Numbered from the stretch's first letter, positions 51,876 through 60,993 are shown. The stretch: DNA of 64,000 nt from Planococcus sp. MSAK28401 (GCF_018283455.1 NZ_JAAMTH010000001.1:405001-469000); one strand, 5' to 3'. The notes: generated by a model from the letters alone, not told the origin. Program-made: numbers and translations.

Positions 51876-53426
51876 TTATTTATTCTGTTGTTTGCGCGCT
51901 TCGCGTTCCAAGCGTCTGAAGCGGCGCAATTCGGATTTTCGGATTGGCGGCGACTCCCCGCGGATGATTTTGGTGAATGACCAAAGCATCAGCAGCAGGA
52001 GCACCGTAAACGGTAAGGCCGATATGAGTGAAGCGGTCTGCAAAGCGTCTAGCCCACCCGCGTAAAGCAGAACGGCTGCGATGGCTGACATTAAAACGCC
52101 CCAGATGATTTTGAATAAAGTCGGGGGATTCAGGCTGCCGAAGCTAGTCATGGTTGCAAGGATGTATGTAGCGGAGTCAGCTGATGTCACCAGGAATGTG
52201 AAGATCAGCAAAATCGCCAATATGGACATGATGGTCGACAGCGGAAGAACGTCAAAGGTTTGGAACAAGGCAGAAGTCAAATCTACATTGACCGCTTCCG
52301 CGATGCCCGCTTGTTCGTTCAAGTCATACCATAAAGCTGTACCGCCGAAAACGGCGATCCATACACAAGCGATAGCTGGCGGGATGACCAGTACGCCGAA
52401 GACGAATTCGCGGATGGTACGCCCGCGTGAAACCCGTGCAACGAACGCTCCGACAAATGGAGACCAGGCAGTGGCCCAAGCCCAGTAGAAGATGGTCCAT
52501 CCAAGTACCCATTCTCCACCGGTATAGGGTTCCATGCGCAGGCTGTACTGAACAAAATTGGTGATATAATCGCCGATTGCGAGCGTAAATGTGTCCATGA
52601 TAAAGACAGTCGGTCCCGCAAAGAAGACAAAGACCATCAGGACGAGTGCCAAGCCTAAGTTCAAATTACTTAAGTAGGCAATTCCTTTATGAAGGCCTGT
52701 AGAAGAAGATAGGGTATAGGCAGCGAACATGACGCCGATGATCGCCAACTGGATCGGAAATGCATTGTCGATGCCGAATACGGCGTTCAAACCACCGTTC
52801 ATCTGCAAGACTCCAAGACCGAGTGAAGTCGCGATTCCCATGACAGTTGCAATGACCGCGAGCGAGTCAATCGTATGCTTGACCACTGGTTTTGAACCTA
52901 AGACCGGTTCGAGTGCGGTCGAGACCAAGCCGGGCTTTTTGCGTCTGAACTGCAAGAAGCCGATAACCAAACCGACGATGGCAAAGACGGACCATTGGCT
53001 GACGCCCCAGTGGAAGAAAGAATAGCCCATCGCAATGCGCGCTGCTTCTTCCGTCTGTCCTTCCGTACCGAACGGTGTCGTAAAGAAATGGCTCATCGGT
53101 TCCGCTACGCCCCAGAAGACGAGCCCGGCACCGAAGCCGGCTGAGAACAGCATGCCGATCCAAGTGAAGAACGGGAATTCCGGGCGGTCGGAGTCGGCTC
53201 CGAGCCGGATGCTGCCATATTTGCTAATGGCGATGATGATTAGGAAAAGGGTGATGATGAAGACAGCTAGCAAGTAGAACCAACCGAAGTTAAGAGTGGT
53301 GAAGTTAAATAAGGTGCCGGCAATTTCACCGAAACGAATCGGCATAAATGCCCCAGCAAGTACCAACAGCAGGATCACGGCTGTCGATATGATAAACACG
53401 GGGTTTTTCAATAATTTTTTATCCAT
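51876..53426 (-). CDS. opuD: Glycine betaine transporter, BCCT family (OpuD-like)
   Basis: 516 residues, 12 helices. It has the full BCCT features: GFGAGLVFWGVAEP in TM4 and YWAWATAWSPFVGAFVARVS before the signature SRGRTIREFV in TM8, which contain the betaine-binding aromatic cage. It imports glycine betaine with Na+ under osmotic stress; the C-terminal charged tail (RRFRRLEREARKQQ) fits osmosensing. ATG 53426 follows AAAGGAGG. Confidence 0.92.
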   Translation of the reverse strand: MDKKLLKNPVFIISTAVILLLVLAGAFMPIRFGEIAGTLFNFTTLNFGWFYLLAVFIITLFLIIIAISKYGSIRLGADSDRPEFPFFTWIGMLFSAGFGAGLVFWGVAEPMSHFFTTPFGTEGQTEEAARIAMGYSFFHWGVSQWSVFAIVGLVIGFLQFRRKKPGLVSTALEPVLGSKPVVKHTIDSLAVIATVMGIATSLGLGVLQMNGGLNAVFGIDNAFPIQLAIIGVMFAAYTLSSSTGLHKGIAYLSNLNLGLALVLMVFVFFAGPTVFIMDTFTLAIGDYITNFVQYSLRMEPYTGGEWVLGWTIFYWAWATAWSPFVGAFVARVSRGRTIREFVFGVLVIPPAIACVWIAVFGGTALWYDLNEQAGIAEAVNVDLTSALFQTFDVLPLSTIMSILAILLIFTFLVTSADSATYILATMTSFGSLNPPTLFKIIWGVLMSAIAAVLLYAGGLDALQTASLISALPFTVLLLLMLWSFTKIIRGESPPIRKSELRRFRRLEREARKQQNK

Positions 53427-53628
53427 GATGACCTCCTTTGAAATATGGTAATTATCTTTTCCTATACCCTAGCGTATCGAAAATGATGCCTGAAAACCAC
53501 CCATTTCGCGGAAAAATCAGAATTGACAGGGAAAAAGTGACCATATACACAGCAAAATGGCAACGCTAGAGGGTATTATATTTAATAGAAGAAAGCGGTC
53601 AATAGGCGAAGAAAAGGAGTGCTTGCAA

Positions 53629-54342
53629 ATGAAATTAGATCATATCGTCCATTTTACCCACACCAGCCCGGAAGCCAGCAGCCAGTTTTGGAACACAAAA
53701 GGTTTCCACACAGTTACTGGAGGCAGCCATAAAAACTGGGGAACTCAAAATGCCCTCATGTACGGGCCGGATTATTATATCGAGTGGCTCACGGTCGAAG
53801 ACAAAATGCGCGCCGAAGCTTCCGAACATCCGCTTATCCAACAGCTGCGCCATGACGGGAGAGGCTTCGGCACAATCTGCCTGCGTTCTGATAATCTCGA
53901 CCAATTATCGAAACAAATCGAAGGGCGTGGATACAAGGTGATCGGCCCGATGCACGCCGAACGGTTGACTGAAACAGGTGAAACCATCCGCTGGCGCTTG
54001 CTCTTTATCGATCAGCCGATTTCTTCAGCTTTGCCGCTGCCATTCTTTATTGAGTGGGAAGAGTCGGACGAGGCGCGTTTTGCCAGCTTGAAACAAAAAG
54101 GCGCCATCACAGAGCTCAATGAAGGCCTGCGCTTAGAGGCACTCGTTTTCTCAGTGGAAGATCCAGCGCAAAGGGAAGCGCAATGGAACAGCTTGCTCGG
54201 AGGAGCAGCGGACTTGGAAAATTGCCATCTCGTGTTTGAGGCGGGCAAGGGAAAAGAACGGCTGCGTGAAGTGCGTTTCGAATCAGTTGGACAGGAAATC
54301 ATTTTTGAGCAAGGAAGCTACTTGGTGCCGCGTTTCGGATAG
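53629..54342 (+). CDS. Glyoxalase-like VOC protein (Glyoxalase_3 type)
   Basis: 237 residues with the N-terminal KLDHIVHFTHTSPEASSQFW typical of the glyoxalase-like domain family found in bacilli, and a second, weaker half. Function unknown. The frame is open 24 codons upstream, but ATG 53629 follows AAAAGGAG. It precedes hflX by about 100 bp. Confidence 0.8.
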   Translation: MKLDHIVHFTHTSPEASSQFWNTKGFHTVTGGSHKNWGTQNALMYGPDYYIEWLTVEDKMRAEASEHPLIQQLRHDGRGFGTICLRSDNLDQLSKQIEGRGYKVIGPMHAERLTETGETIRWRLLFIDQPISSALPLPFFIEWEESDEARFASLKQKGAITELNEGLRLEALVFSVEDPAQREAQWNSLLGGAADLENCHLVFEAGKGKERLREVRFESVGQEIIFEQGSYLVPRFG

Positions 54343-54443
54343 GGGCGTGCGTGGTACTGTGGTAGGATAGAGGGAAACTTAAAATTGACGAAGACATAAG
54401 GGACCGGGCGGAATCAAGATTCTGCCGAAGGAGGCAACTATAG

Positions 54444-55715
54444 ATGGAACAGTTAATTGAAAAAGCGATTATTGTGGGGGTCCAATTGCAAAAAGATACC
54501 CATTTCGAATACAGCATGGAAGAATTGCGGAATCTGGCGGAAGCGCTGGGTGTCGAAGTGGTGGGCGAACTGCACCAGAACTTGGATCGCGTGAATCCCG
54601 CGCACTATATCGGCACAGGAAAAGTCGATGAAGCGAAAATGTTATACGAAGAAGCGGATGCCAACCTGATTATTTTCAATGATGAGCTGTCGCCGTCCCA
54701 AATCCGCAATCTTGAAGAAGAGCTGGAATGCAAAGTGATCGACCGGACGATGCTCATCCTGGACATTTTCTCAAGACGCGCCCGTACACGCGAAGCGCAA
54801 GTGCAAGTGGAATTGGCGCAATTGCAATACATGCTGCCGCGCCTGGTCGGCTTACGCGCGTCGCTCGGCCGCCAAGGCGGTGCCAGCAGCGGCGGGCTTG
54901 CCAACCGCGGTGCCGGGGAAACCAAGCTGGAGCTTGACCGCCGGAAAATCGAAGACCAGATTACCAAGCTTAGACGCGAACTCGATCAAGTAAAAGAACA
55001 GCGCACGACACAGCGCAAGCAGCGGTTGAAAAAAGGCATGCCGGTCGTCTCACTGGTTGGGTATACCAATGCCGGCAAGTCAACGATCATGAACAGTTTG
55101 CTCTCGAAGACGGGGCAAGATGCCGACAAGCAGGTATTTGAGAAAGACATGCTGTTCGCGACTTTGGATACTTCCATTCGCCAAATCCGGCTGGAAGACA
55201 ATAAGACCTTTTTGCTGTCCGATACTGTCGGATTTGTCAGCCGCTTGCCGCACCACCTGGTCAAAGCATTCCGCTCGACGCTTGAAGAAGCGCGCAATGC
55301 GGATCTGTTGCTCCATGTTGTTGATGTCTCGAACGATGAGCATGATTATATGATGGAAGTAACCGACGCGACCTTGCAAGATGTGGGCGTGGAGAACGTC
55401 CCGACTTTATATGTCTATAATAAATCAGACCTTGCCGGCGTCGTATATCCAAGAAAGAGCGCTGATGCGGTCTGGATATCAGCCAAAGAAGAAGCGGGAC
55501 TCGATGAACTGCTCGAAAGCATCCGCGACCGGCTCTTTGCGAACCACGTCATGTGCCGGATGGAAATTCCGTTCGGACGCGGGGACGTCGTCGCGTATTT
55601 GAACGACCATGCGAGCATCAAAGAAACTGAATATGGCGAAGAAGGCACATTGATTACGGTGGAACTGAGCCGTGCGGATTATGACCGATACGAACAATTC
55701 GTCGTAGGTAAATAA
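54444..55715 (+). CDS. hflX: GTPase HflX
   Basis: 423 residues. N-terminal HflX domain (1-180; YIGTGKVDEAKMLYE, RTRTREAQVQVELAQLQYMLPRL region), glycine-rich QGGASSGGLANRGAGETKLE, then a G domain with G1 GYTNAGKST, G3 DTVGF and G4 NKSD. It binds the 50S subunit and splits or rescues stalled ribosomes under stress. The ATG follows GAAGGAGG. Confidence 0.95.
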   Translation: MEQLIEKAIIVGVQLQKDTHFEYSMEELRNLAEALGVEVVGELHQNLDRVNPAHYIGTGKVDEAKMLYEEADANLIIFNDELSPSQIRNLEEELECKVIDRTMLILDIFSRRARTREAQVQVELAQLQYMLPRLVGLRASLGRQGGASSGGLANRGAGETKLELDRRKIEDQITKLRRELDQVKEQRTTQRKQRLKKGMPVVSLVGYTNAGKSTIMNSLLSKTGQDADKQVFEKDMLFATLDTSIRQIRLEDNKTFLLSDTVGFVSRLPHHLVKAFRSTLEEARNADLLLHVVDVSNDEHDYMMEVTDATLQDVGVENVPTLYVYNKSDLAGVVYPRKSADAVWISAKEEAGLDELLESIRDRLFANHVMCRMEIPFGRGDVVAYLNDHASIKETEYGEEGTLITVELSRADYDRYEQFVVGK

Positions 55716-55745
55716 TTTAGCTAGATGCAAATAGGTGAAAATATG

Positions 55746-55775
55746 AAAAGCCGGAGAGTTTCTCCGGCTTTTTTT
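55746..55775 (+). terminator. Terminator of hflX
   Basis: AAAAGCCGGAGA gtt TCTCCGGCTTTTTTT. Confidence 0.92.
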
Positions 55776-55894
55776 GTGTGGGAGATCCGTATTCTATAGG
55801 AGCGGCAATTAACCGGCTCTAAAGTGGGTAAACTGTGAGTGAGGGCAGAATGCTGTATAATGGACGACAAGTCTTTATAAGGAGAGTGAACGCC

Positions 55895-56770
55895 ATGAGA
55901 AAATGGGTGGCAGTCCTAGGAACAGGCGCTGCTGTCATCGGCCTTGGCGCATGCAGCGATGCGCAAGCACCGACGACTGAAGAAGAAAGCGAGAATCCTG
56001 CGCAAGAAGCGCCGGAAGAAACGATGAGCGCTTCGGAAGTTTACGCAGAAGCAGTGGAGGTTTCGCAGCAAGTAGAAAGCTTGCGTGCGCAGTCGAACAC
56101 CGAACAACAGATGAAAATGCAGCCGGATGGCATGGAAATCGACATGACGGTGGATTCTGAAATAGAAATGACTTATGAGCCTTTGGCATTTCATCAAACA
56201 GGGGAGACCAGCATTGTATCGGAAGACATCGACAACAGCAATCCGATGCTGACGGAAATGTATATGACAGAAGAGGGCTTATACATGCATGAGACGTCCG
56301 TCGATATGTGGCTGAAGATGCCAGAAGAAATGCACGAAAATATGCAATCGATTGCCGGACAGCAATCGGCTGACCCTGCGCGCCAATTGGACGAACTCGG
56401 TGATTTCGAAGAGGATTTCGTGCTAGAGGAAACGGATGAAGCCTACATTCTGACACTTGATGCCTCAGGAGAAGAGTTCCAGGAACTGACGGACGAACAA
56501 TTGGAGAAAACCTTGGGCCAAATGGAAATCGAAGCCCCTCTATCTCCGGAAGACCTAAAAGTGCACGCCGTGAATTACGTTATCACGCTGGACAAGGAAA
56601 CTTATCTAGCGGACCGCATGGAAGTCGATATGGAACTTGACGTCGACGTGCGCGATGAAATGATGGCAATCGAATCGCAGATGCAAGTGGACTATAGCGA
56701 TTACAATGCCATCGAGCCGATCGAAATTCCACCAGAAGTATTCGAACAAGCGCAAGAAATCGAATTTTAA
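55895..56770 (+). CDS. DUF6612-type lipoprotein
   Basis: 291 residues. Lipobox GLGAC (Cys20) and an acidic, Glu/Pro-rich linker precede a beta-rich domain with repeated MTVDSEIEMTY / MELDVDVRD-like strands, which resembles LppX/LolA-like half-barrel lipoproteins annotated as DUF6612. It is anchored outside the membrane; ligand unknown, possibly a lipid. The frame is open 20 codons upstream, but ATG 55895 follows AAGGAGAG and gives a proper signal peptide. Confidence 0.8.
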   Translation: MRKWVAVLGTGAAVIGLGACSDAQAPTTEEESENPAQEAPEETMSASEVYAEAVEVSQQVESLRAQSNTEQQMKMQPDGMEIDMTVDSEIEMTYEPLAFHQTGETSIVSEDIDNSNPMLTEMYMTEEGLYMHETSVDMWLKMPEEMHENMQSIAGQQSADPARQLDELGDFEEDFVLEETDEAYILTLDASGEEFQELTDEQLEKTLGQMEIEAPLSPEDLKVHAVNYVITLDKETYLADRMEVDMELDVDVRDEMMAIESQMQVDYSDYNAIEPIEIPPEVFEQAQEIEF

Positions 56771-56784
56771 TATCGAAAACAGCA

Positions 56785-56812
56785 AGCAGAGGGAATTTCC
56801 CTCTGCTTTTTT
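56785..56812 (+). terminator. Terminator of the lipoprotein gene
   Basis: AGCAGAGGG aattt CCCTCTGCT with T6. Confidence 0.9.
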
Positions 56813-56886
56813 ATATCGAAACGATCTTGTGCAAATCGGTGACTACACAAGCTACGGCCGCTTCCTTGGCACACTCTAACTCCAAC

Positions 56887-57113
56887 CCAAGAAGCGATTC
56901 CCCAACTAGCCGGAAACGCCTAAAGAAGCAGATCCGGCTAAACACACTTCAATCAATGAAATCTCTCAGCCGATCTGCGTCAAGGGTGAGCCGAAGCCTC
57001 AAGACAGGCGTTCTTCCTGGCTTGAGGCAAGAGGCCAACCCAAAGCAAGCCGGCGACTCCAAAAGCGACGCCAAATCCTTCGACACCCTCCCCCCCCCCC
57101 CCCCCCCCCAACC
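56887..57113. repeat. Tandem structured repeat, locus 2, unit C
   Basis: A 227-bp unit of the same family as 36175-36692. It shares AAGCGATTCCCC, CTAGCCGG, GAAATCTCTCAGCCG, CAAGGGTGAGCCGA, AGGCCAACCCAAAGCA and GGCGACT. The central hairpin at 56996-57028 pairs GCCTCAAG with CTTGAGGC and CAGG with CCTG. Its stem sequence differs from units A/B at three positions, each compensated on the other arm. The unit ends in a poly-C run. Confidence 0.85.
57090..57109 (+). repeat. Homopolymer of 20 C at the repeat junction
   Basis: Twenty consecutive C at the end of unit C, just before unit D begins. Units A/B have no such tract at the matching place. Confidence 0.9.
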
Positions 57114-57320
57114 CAAGAAGCGATTCCCCCACTAGCCGGGAACTGCTTAAAGAAGTAGATCTAGCTAAACAAACTTCAACCAATGAAATCTCGCAGCCGA
57201 CCTGCGTCAAGGGTGAGCCGAAACAATGAGACAAGCGTTCTTCTTGGCTCATTGTGAAAGGCCAACCCAAAGCAGGGCAGCGACTCCATAAGTGATGCAA
57301 AAAGCCGGTCCCCAAGTTTG
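57114..57320. repeat. Tandem structured repeat, locus 2, unit D
   Basis: A head-to-tail copy of unit C. The central hairpin at 57223-57255 pairs ACAATGAG with CTCATTGT and CAAG with CTTG, again different from the other units but fully paired. The right end decays after GCGACTCC. Confidence 0.85.
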
Positions 57321-57381
57321 AAAAACCAGGGAACATTTCAAAGCCTCTGTATTCTTAATGACAATAGTTCTCAATTAACCC

Positions 57382-57409
57382 TTGACGCTATTTTTTATAC
57401 TGCTATACT
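57382..57409 (+). promoter_or_regulatory. Sigma-A promoter of yclNOP
   Basis: TTGACG, 16-base spacer, TATACT, upstream of a Fur box; it has the same -10 and spacing as the yclQ-like promoter. Confidence 0.75.
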
Positions 57410-57426
57410 AAAAAACAGTTAGTCAT

Positions 57427-57441
57427 TGATAATCATTATCA
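57427..57441 (+). promoter_or_regulatory. Fur box (perfect)
   Basis: TGATAATCATTATCA, a perfect 7-1-7 inverted repeat 17 bp after the -10 element. Confidence 0.92.
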
Positions 57442-57481
57442 TTCTCAATTGGCAATAGCACTAGATAGGGAGCGGCATTAC

Positions 57482-58432
57482 ATGAAAAAACGTATTCTAA
57501 TACCCATATTGATCCTTCTGTCGTTCATCTCCCTGTTTGTCGGAGTCAGCAGCATCAGCCCGCTGGATCTCCTTGATTTTCAATCAGAAGAAACACAGAT
57601 TTTCCTCGTCAGCCGCTTTCCGCGCTTAGTCGCGATTTTGCTTGCGGGGGCTGGCATGAGCATGGCGGGGCTTATTATGCAGCAATTGAGCCGCAATAAA
57701 TTCGTCTCGCCGACCACTGCCGGGACGCTCGATGCAACGCGCCTCGGGATCCTCGTTTCGATGCTGCTATTTGCGAACGCCTCAATGATCGAGAAAATGG
57801 CAGTGGCGTTCTTGTTCGCGCTCGCCGGCACTTTTCTGTTCATGCAAATCCTTAACCGCATCAAATTCAAGGATGCCATCTTCATTCCGCTCATCGGCTT
57901 GATGTTCGGCAATATCCTGTCGTCGATCACGACATTTTTCGCCTACCGGGCAGATGTCATCCAGAACATGTCGGCTTGGCTGCAGGGCGATTTTTCGATG
58001 GTCATGAAAGGCAGCTACGAACTTCTTTACATAAGCGTGCCGGTCTTCGTCATCGCCTATATGTACGCCAACCGCTTTACGGTCGCAGGCATGGGTGAGG
58101 ATTTCTCGAAAAACTTGGGACTGAAATACCGCAGCGTCGTCAACATTGGCTTGACGCTGGTCGCGCTCATTACCGCAACGGTCGTCTTGACGGTCGGCAT
58201 GATCCCGTTCCTTGGCTTGATCATCCCGAATATCGTCTCCATCTTCAAAGGGGACCATCTTCAGAAAACCTTGCCGCATACCGCGATGCTCGGCGCTATC
58301 TTCCTCTTGGTCTGTGACATTCTCGGACGTGTCTTGATTTATCCGTATGAGATTACGATCAGCCTGATGGTGGGGGTCATCGGAAGCTTTATCTTCCTGA
58401 TCATGTTGTTTAGGAGGAAGGCGTATGCGTGA
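57482..58432 (+). CDS. yclN: Iron-siderophore ABC transporter permease (YclN type)
   Basis: 316 residues, nine or so helices, FecCD/BtuC family. GAGMSMAGLIMQQLSRNKFVSP is the family-typical cytoplasmic loop region, and GMIPFLGLIIPNIV follows near residue 245. With YclO it forms the channel for petrobactin-type siderophores. The open frame extends 11 codons upstream, but ATG 57482 follows AGGGAG. First gene of yclN-O-P; the binding protein is encoded 38 kb away. Confidence 0.92.
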   Translation: MKKRILIPILILLSFISLFVGVSSISPLDLLDFQSEETQIFLVSRFPRLVAILLAGAGMSMAGLIMQQLSRNKFVSPTTAGTLDATRLGILVSMLLFANASMIEKMAVAFLFALAGTFLFMQILNRIKFKDAIFIPLIGLMFGNILSSITTFFAYRADVIQNMSAWLQGDFSMVMKGSYELLYISVPVFVIAYMYANRFTVAGMGEDFSKNLGLKYRSVVNIGLTLVALITATVVLTVGMIPFLGLIIPNIVSIFKGDHLQKTLPHTAMLGAIFLLVCDILGRVLIYPYEITISLMVGVIGSFIFLIMLFRRKAYA

Positions 58433-59375
58433 TGTACATAAACTGTGGATTTTAATTGGACTTGCCGCAGCGGCATGCGGTTTGTATTTATTTGATAATT
58501 TGAATGGCAGCTTTGATTATGCGCTGCCGAGAAGAGGCGTGAAAGTCTTCGCGATGGTGTTGACGGGTGTGGCGATCGCTTATGCGACGGTGGTGTTCCA
58601 GACCATCACCCATAACCGCATTTTGACCCCTAGCATCATGGGCCTGGATTCGCTCTATATGCTCCTTCAGACAGTGTTGATTTTCTTCTTGGGCTCAGGG
58701 CATATCACGATCATCAACCAGCAAGTGAATTTTTTGCTGTCGATTGCTGTCATGGTCATCTTCGCTTTATTGTTCTATAAACTGTTGTTTAAGAAAGATA
58801 ACCAACCGATTTACTTCCTCCTATTGATCGGCATCATTCTCGGCACGTTTTTCGGCAGCGTCTCGACATTCCTGCAGGTGCTGATCGACCCGAATGAGTT
58901 CCAGATCGTCCAGGACCGGATGTTCGCAAGTTTCAATAATGTGAATGCCGATTTGGTGTGGATCTCGCTGTTTTTCATTGTCGTCTTGATCGGTTTGGCT
59001 TGGCGCCATAATGCATCGCTCGACGTGCTATCTTTGGGGCGTGATACGGCGGTGAATCTCGGTGTCGGCTACGACGCGCTCGTCAAGAAAATGCTTGTGC
59101 TTTCTGCTGTGTTAATTGCCATCGCCACAGCTTTGGTCGGGCCGATTACATTCTTCGGCTTGATCGTCGCCAATCTGTCCTATCAATTTTTCAAATCCTA
59201 CAAACATTCGATTGTCATCGCCGGTGCGAGCATCATCAGTATCGTGGCGCTGGTCGGCGGGCAATGGGTCGTCGAACATGTCTTCACGTTCAATACGACG
59301 CTCAGCGTCATCATCAATTTCATTGGCGGCGTCTATTTTATCTATTTGCTATTAAAGGAGAGTCGGTCTAAATGA
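58425..59375 (+). CDS. yclO: Iron-siderophore ABC transporter permease (YclO type)
   Basis: 316 residues, FecCD family. It has TVVFQTITHNRILTPSIMGLDSLY and VGPITFFGLIVANLSYQF, both typical of the YclO subgroup. It overlaps yclN by eight bases and yclP by four, so all three are translationally coupled. The ATG at 58425 follows TAGGAGG. Confidence 0.92.
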   Translation: MRDVHKLWILIGLAAAACGLYLFDNLNGSFDYALPRRGVKVFAMVLTGVAIAYATVVFQTITHNRILTPSIMGLDSLYMLLQTVLIFFLGSGHITIINQQVNFLLSIAVMVIFALLFYKLLFKKDNQPIYFLLLIGIILGTFFGSVSTFLQVLIDPNEFQIVQDRMFASFNNVNADLVWISLFFIVVLIGLAWRHNASLDVLSLGRDTAVNLGVGYDALVKKMLVLSAVLIAIATALVGPITFFGLIVANLSYQFFKSYKHSIVIAGASIISIVALVGGQWVVEHVFTFNTTLSVIINFIGGVYFIYLLLKESRSK

Positions 59376-60133
59376 TCCAAGTCCGTGAACTGACGAAGTT
59401 ATATGGAAAGAAACAAGTCGTGGAAAATGTATCGGTCGATATTCGGCGAGGGCAGATCACTTCCTTTATCGGGCCGAACGGAGCGGGGAAATCGACGCTC
59501 TTGTCGATGGTCAGCCGGCTTTTGGATGCAGATACTGGGGAAGTGTTGATCGATAAGACCAACACGAAGCAGATGAAGTCCAATGAATTCTCGAAACGTG
59601 TTTCCATTTTGAAGCAATCGAATTTCATGAATGTGCGCTTGACGATCCGCGAATTGGTATCCTTCGGCCGTTTTCCGTATTCGAAAGGCCGCTTGAACAC
59701 AGAAGATGAACAGATGGTCGACCAGGCCATCGAGTACATGGATCTTGGAGATATGGAAGATTCGTATTTGGATGAACTGTCGGGCGGGCAGCGGCAGCGT
59801 GCGTTTATCGCAATGGTTATCGCGCAAGACACGGATTACGTGCTGCTTGACGAACCGCTTAATAATTTGGATATGAAGCATTCTGTGCAGATCATGAAGA
59901 TTTTGCGCCGCTTAGTCGATGAGCTCGGTAAAACGGTCATCATCGTCCTTCACGATATCAATTTTGCTTCGGTCTATTCCGATCGTATTGTCGCGCTGAA
60001 AAACGGCCGCGTCGTCAAAGACGGGCCGACGGAAGAAATCATCCAATCGGATGCGTTGAAGGAAATCTACGATATGGATATCCCAATCCAGCAAATGAAT
60101 GATTGCCGGATTTGCGTGTATTTCAATTCCTGA
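59372..60133 (+). CDS. yclP: Iron-siderophore ABC transporter ATP-binding protein (YclP type)
   Basis: 253 residues. Walker A GPNGAGKST near residue 34, Q-loop region, signature LSGGQRQRAF near 137, Walker B YVLLDEPLNNLD and switch HDINFAS. It energises the YclNO channel on the cytoplasmic side. It starts at the ATGA overlap with yclO. Confidence 0.94.
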   Translation: MIQVRELTKLYGKKQVVENVSVDIRRGQITSFIGPNGAGKSTLLSMVSRLLDADTGEVLIDKTNTKQMKSNEFSKRVSILKQSNFMNVRLTIRELVSFGRFPYSKGRLNTEDEQMVDQAIEYMDLGDMEDSYLDELSGGQRQRAFIAMVIAQDTDYVLLDEPLNNLDMKHSVQIMKILRRLVDELGKTVIIVLHDINFASVYSDRIVALKNGRVVKDGPTEEIIQSDALKEIYDMDIPIQQMNDCRICVYFNS

Positions 60134-60174
60134 TAGCAGAAGTTATTGAATGTGAAAACAAGGAAATCCAGAGT

Positions 60175-60206
60175 CCGTGTGGAAGTGTACTCCATACGGG
60201 TTTTTT
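60175..60206 (+). terminator. Terminator of yclNOP
   Basis: CCGTGTGGA / TCCATACGG stem (one G-T pair) followed by six T. Confidence 0.8.
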
Positions 60207-60264
60207 ATTGGTTGCGGGATTTTCCAAAATGCCTGATGGATGCGGCAGGGAAGAAGGTGCAAGT

Positions 60265-60912
60265 ATGAAGCGAATCTTTTATCCATTAGCGATGGCGACA
60301 CTGCTCGGGTTTTTCGGAATACTGTATTATTATCAGCAAGAACCGATCCGGGAACTGGACGAACGGGCGGCTTCGCTGTTCGGCGGGATGGGATGGCTGG
60401 AGGCCATGTCGTTTATCGGGGAGCAATGGATGATTTTTGCTGTCAGCTTCCTGCTGTTGGTCTTTCTGTGGGTGTTCCGGCATAATTACCGGGGCATGTT
60501 TTTCGTTTTATTGGCTGTCGGTGCAGGGAACGCGTTGAATCGATTGCTGCAGCAATGGTTCGGCCGGCCGACGCCGGAATTTCCAGAAGAGGTGGCGTCC
60601 TATAGCTTTCCGTCCGATCATGCAATGGTCGGCTTGTTGTATTTATTCACGCTAGCCTATTTCCTAAGCGAAAGAGCCGGTGCCAAATCGATGCGCCTAT
60701 TGATTTGGCTTGCCGCTGTACTGCTTGCGGTGCTCACGGCCTTATCGCAAGTGGCAAGCGGTACGCATTACCTGTCGGATGTATTGGCAGGGTTGTTTCT
60801 CGGCTATACCTTATTTGTCCTGGTGGCCATATGGTATGAAATGAGGGAGCGGCAATTCCGTAAGCGCAAGGATATGCGCACTGTCGAGCTGGAAGATATG
60901 GATAAGCGTTAA
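60265..60912 (+). CDS. PAP2 superfamily phosphatase-like membrane protein
   Basis: 215 residues with about six helices. PAP2 motifs are recognisable but altered. Motif 1 reads LLQQWFGRPTP instead of KxxxxxxRP. Motif 2 reads FPSDHA (PSxH kept). Motif 3 reads SQVASGTHYLSD instead of SRxxxGxHxxxD. The two catalytic His and the Asp remain, but the Lys and Arg residues that hold phosphate appear replaced. ATG 60265 follows AAGAAGGTG; the frame is open much further up, but without a signal-like start. It may be a weak phosphatase or a non-enzymatic relative. Confidence 0.8.
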   Translation: MKRIFYPLAMATLLGFFGILYYYQQEPIRELDERAASLFGGMGWLEAMSFIGEQWMIFAVSFLLLVFLWVFRHNYRGMFFVLLAVGAGNALNRLLQQWFGRPTPEFPEEVASYSFPSDHAMVGLLYLFTLAYFLSERAGAKSMRLLIWLAAVLLAVLTALSQVASGTHYLSDVLAGLFLGYTLFVLVAIWYEMRERQFRKRKDMRTVELEDMDKR

Positions 60913-60922
60913 ATTGGGCAAT

Positions 60923-60959
60923 AAAAAACGAACGGAGAGTTTTTCTCCGTTCGTTTTTT
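60923..60959. terminator. Bidirectional terminator
   Basis: AAAAAACGAACGGAGA / TCTCCGTTCGTTTTTT between convergent PAP2 and amtB genes. Confidence 0.92.
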
Positions 60960-60993
60960 CTATTGAGGACCCCCGAGTTTCTCTCTCTTTATT

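Noticed and set aside
56980..57336. 118-residue minus-strand frame across repeat units C/D with a glycine run
   Set aside because: The glycine run is simply the poly-C tract, and the frame changes relative to the repeat between units. No ribosome binding site was seen.
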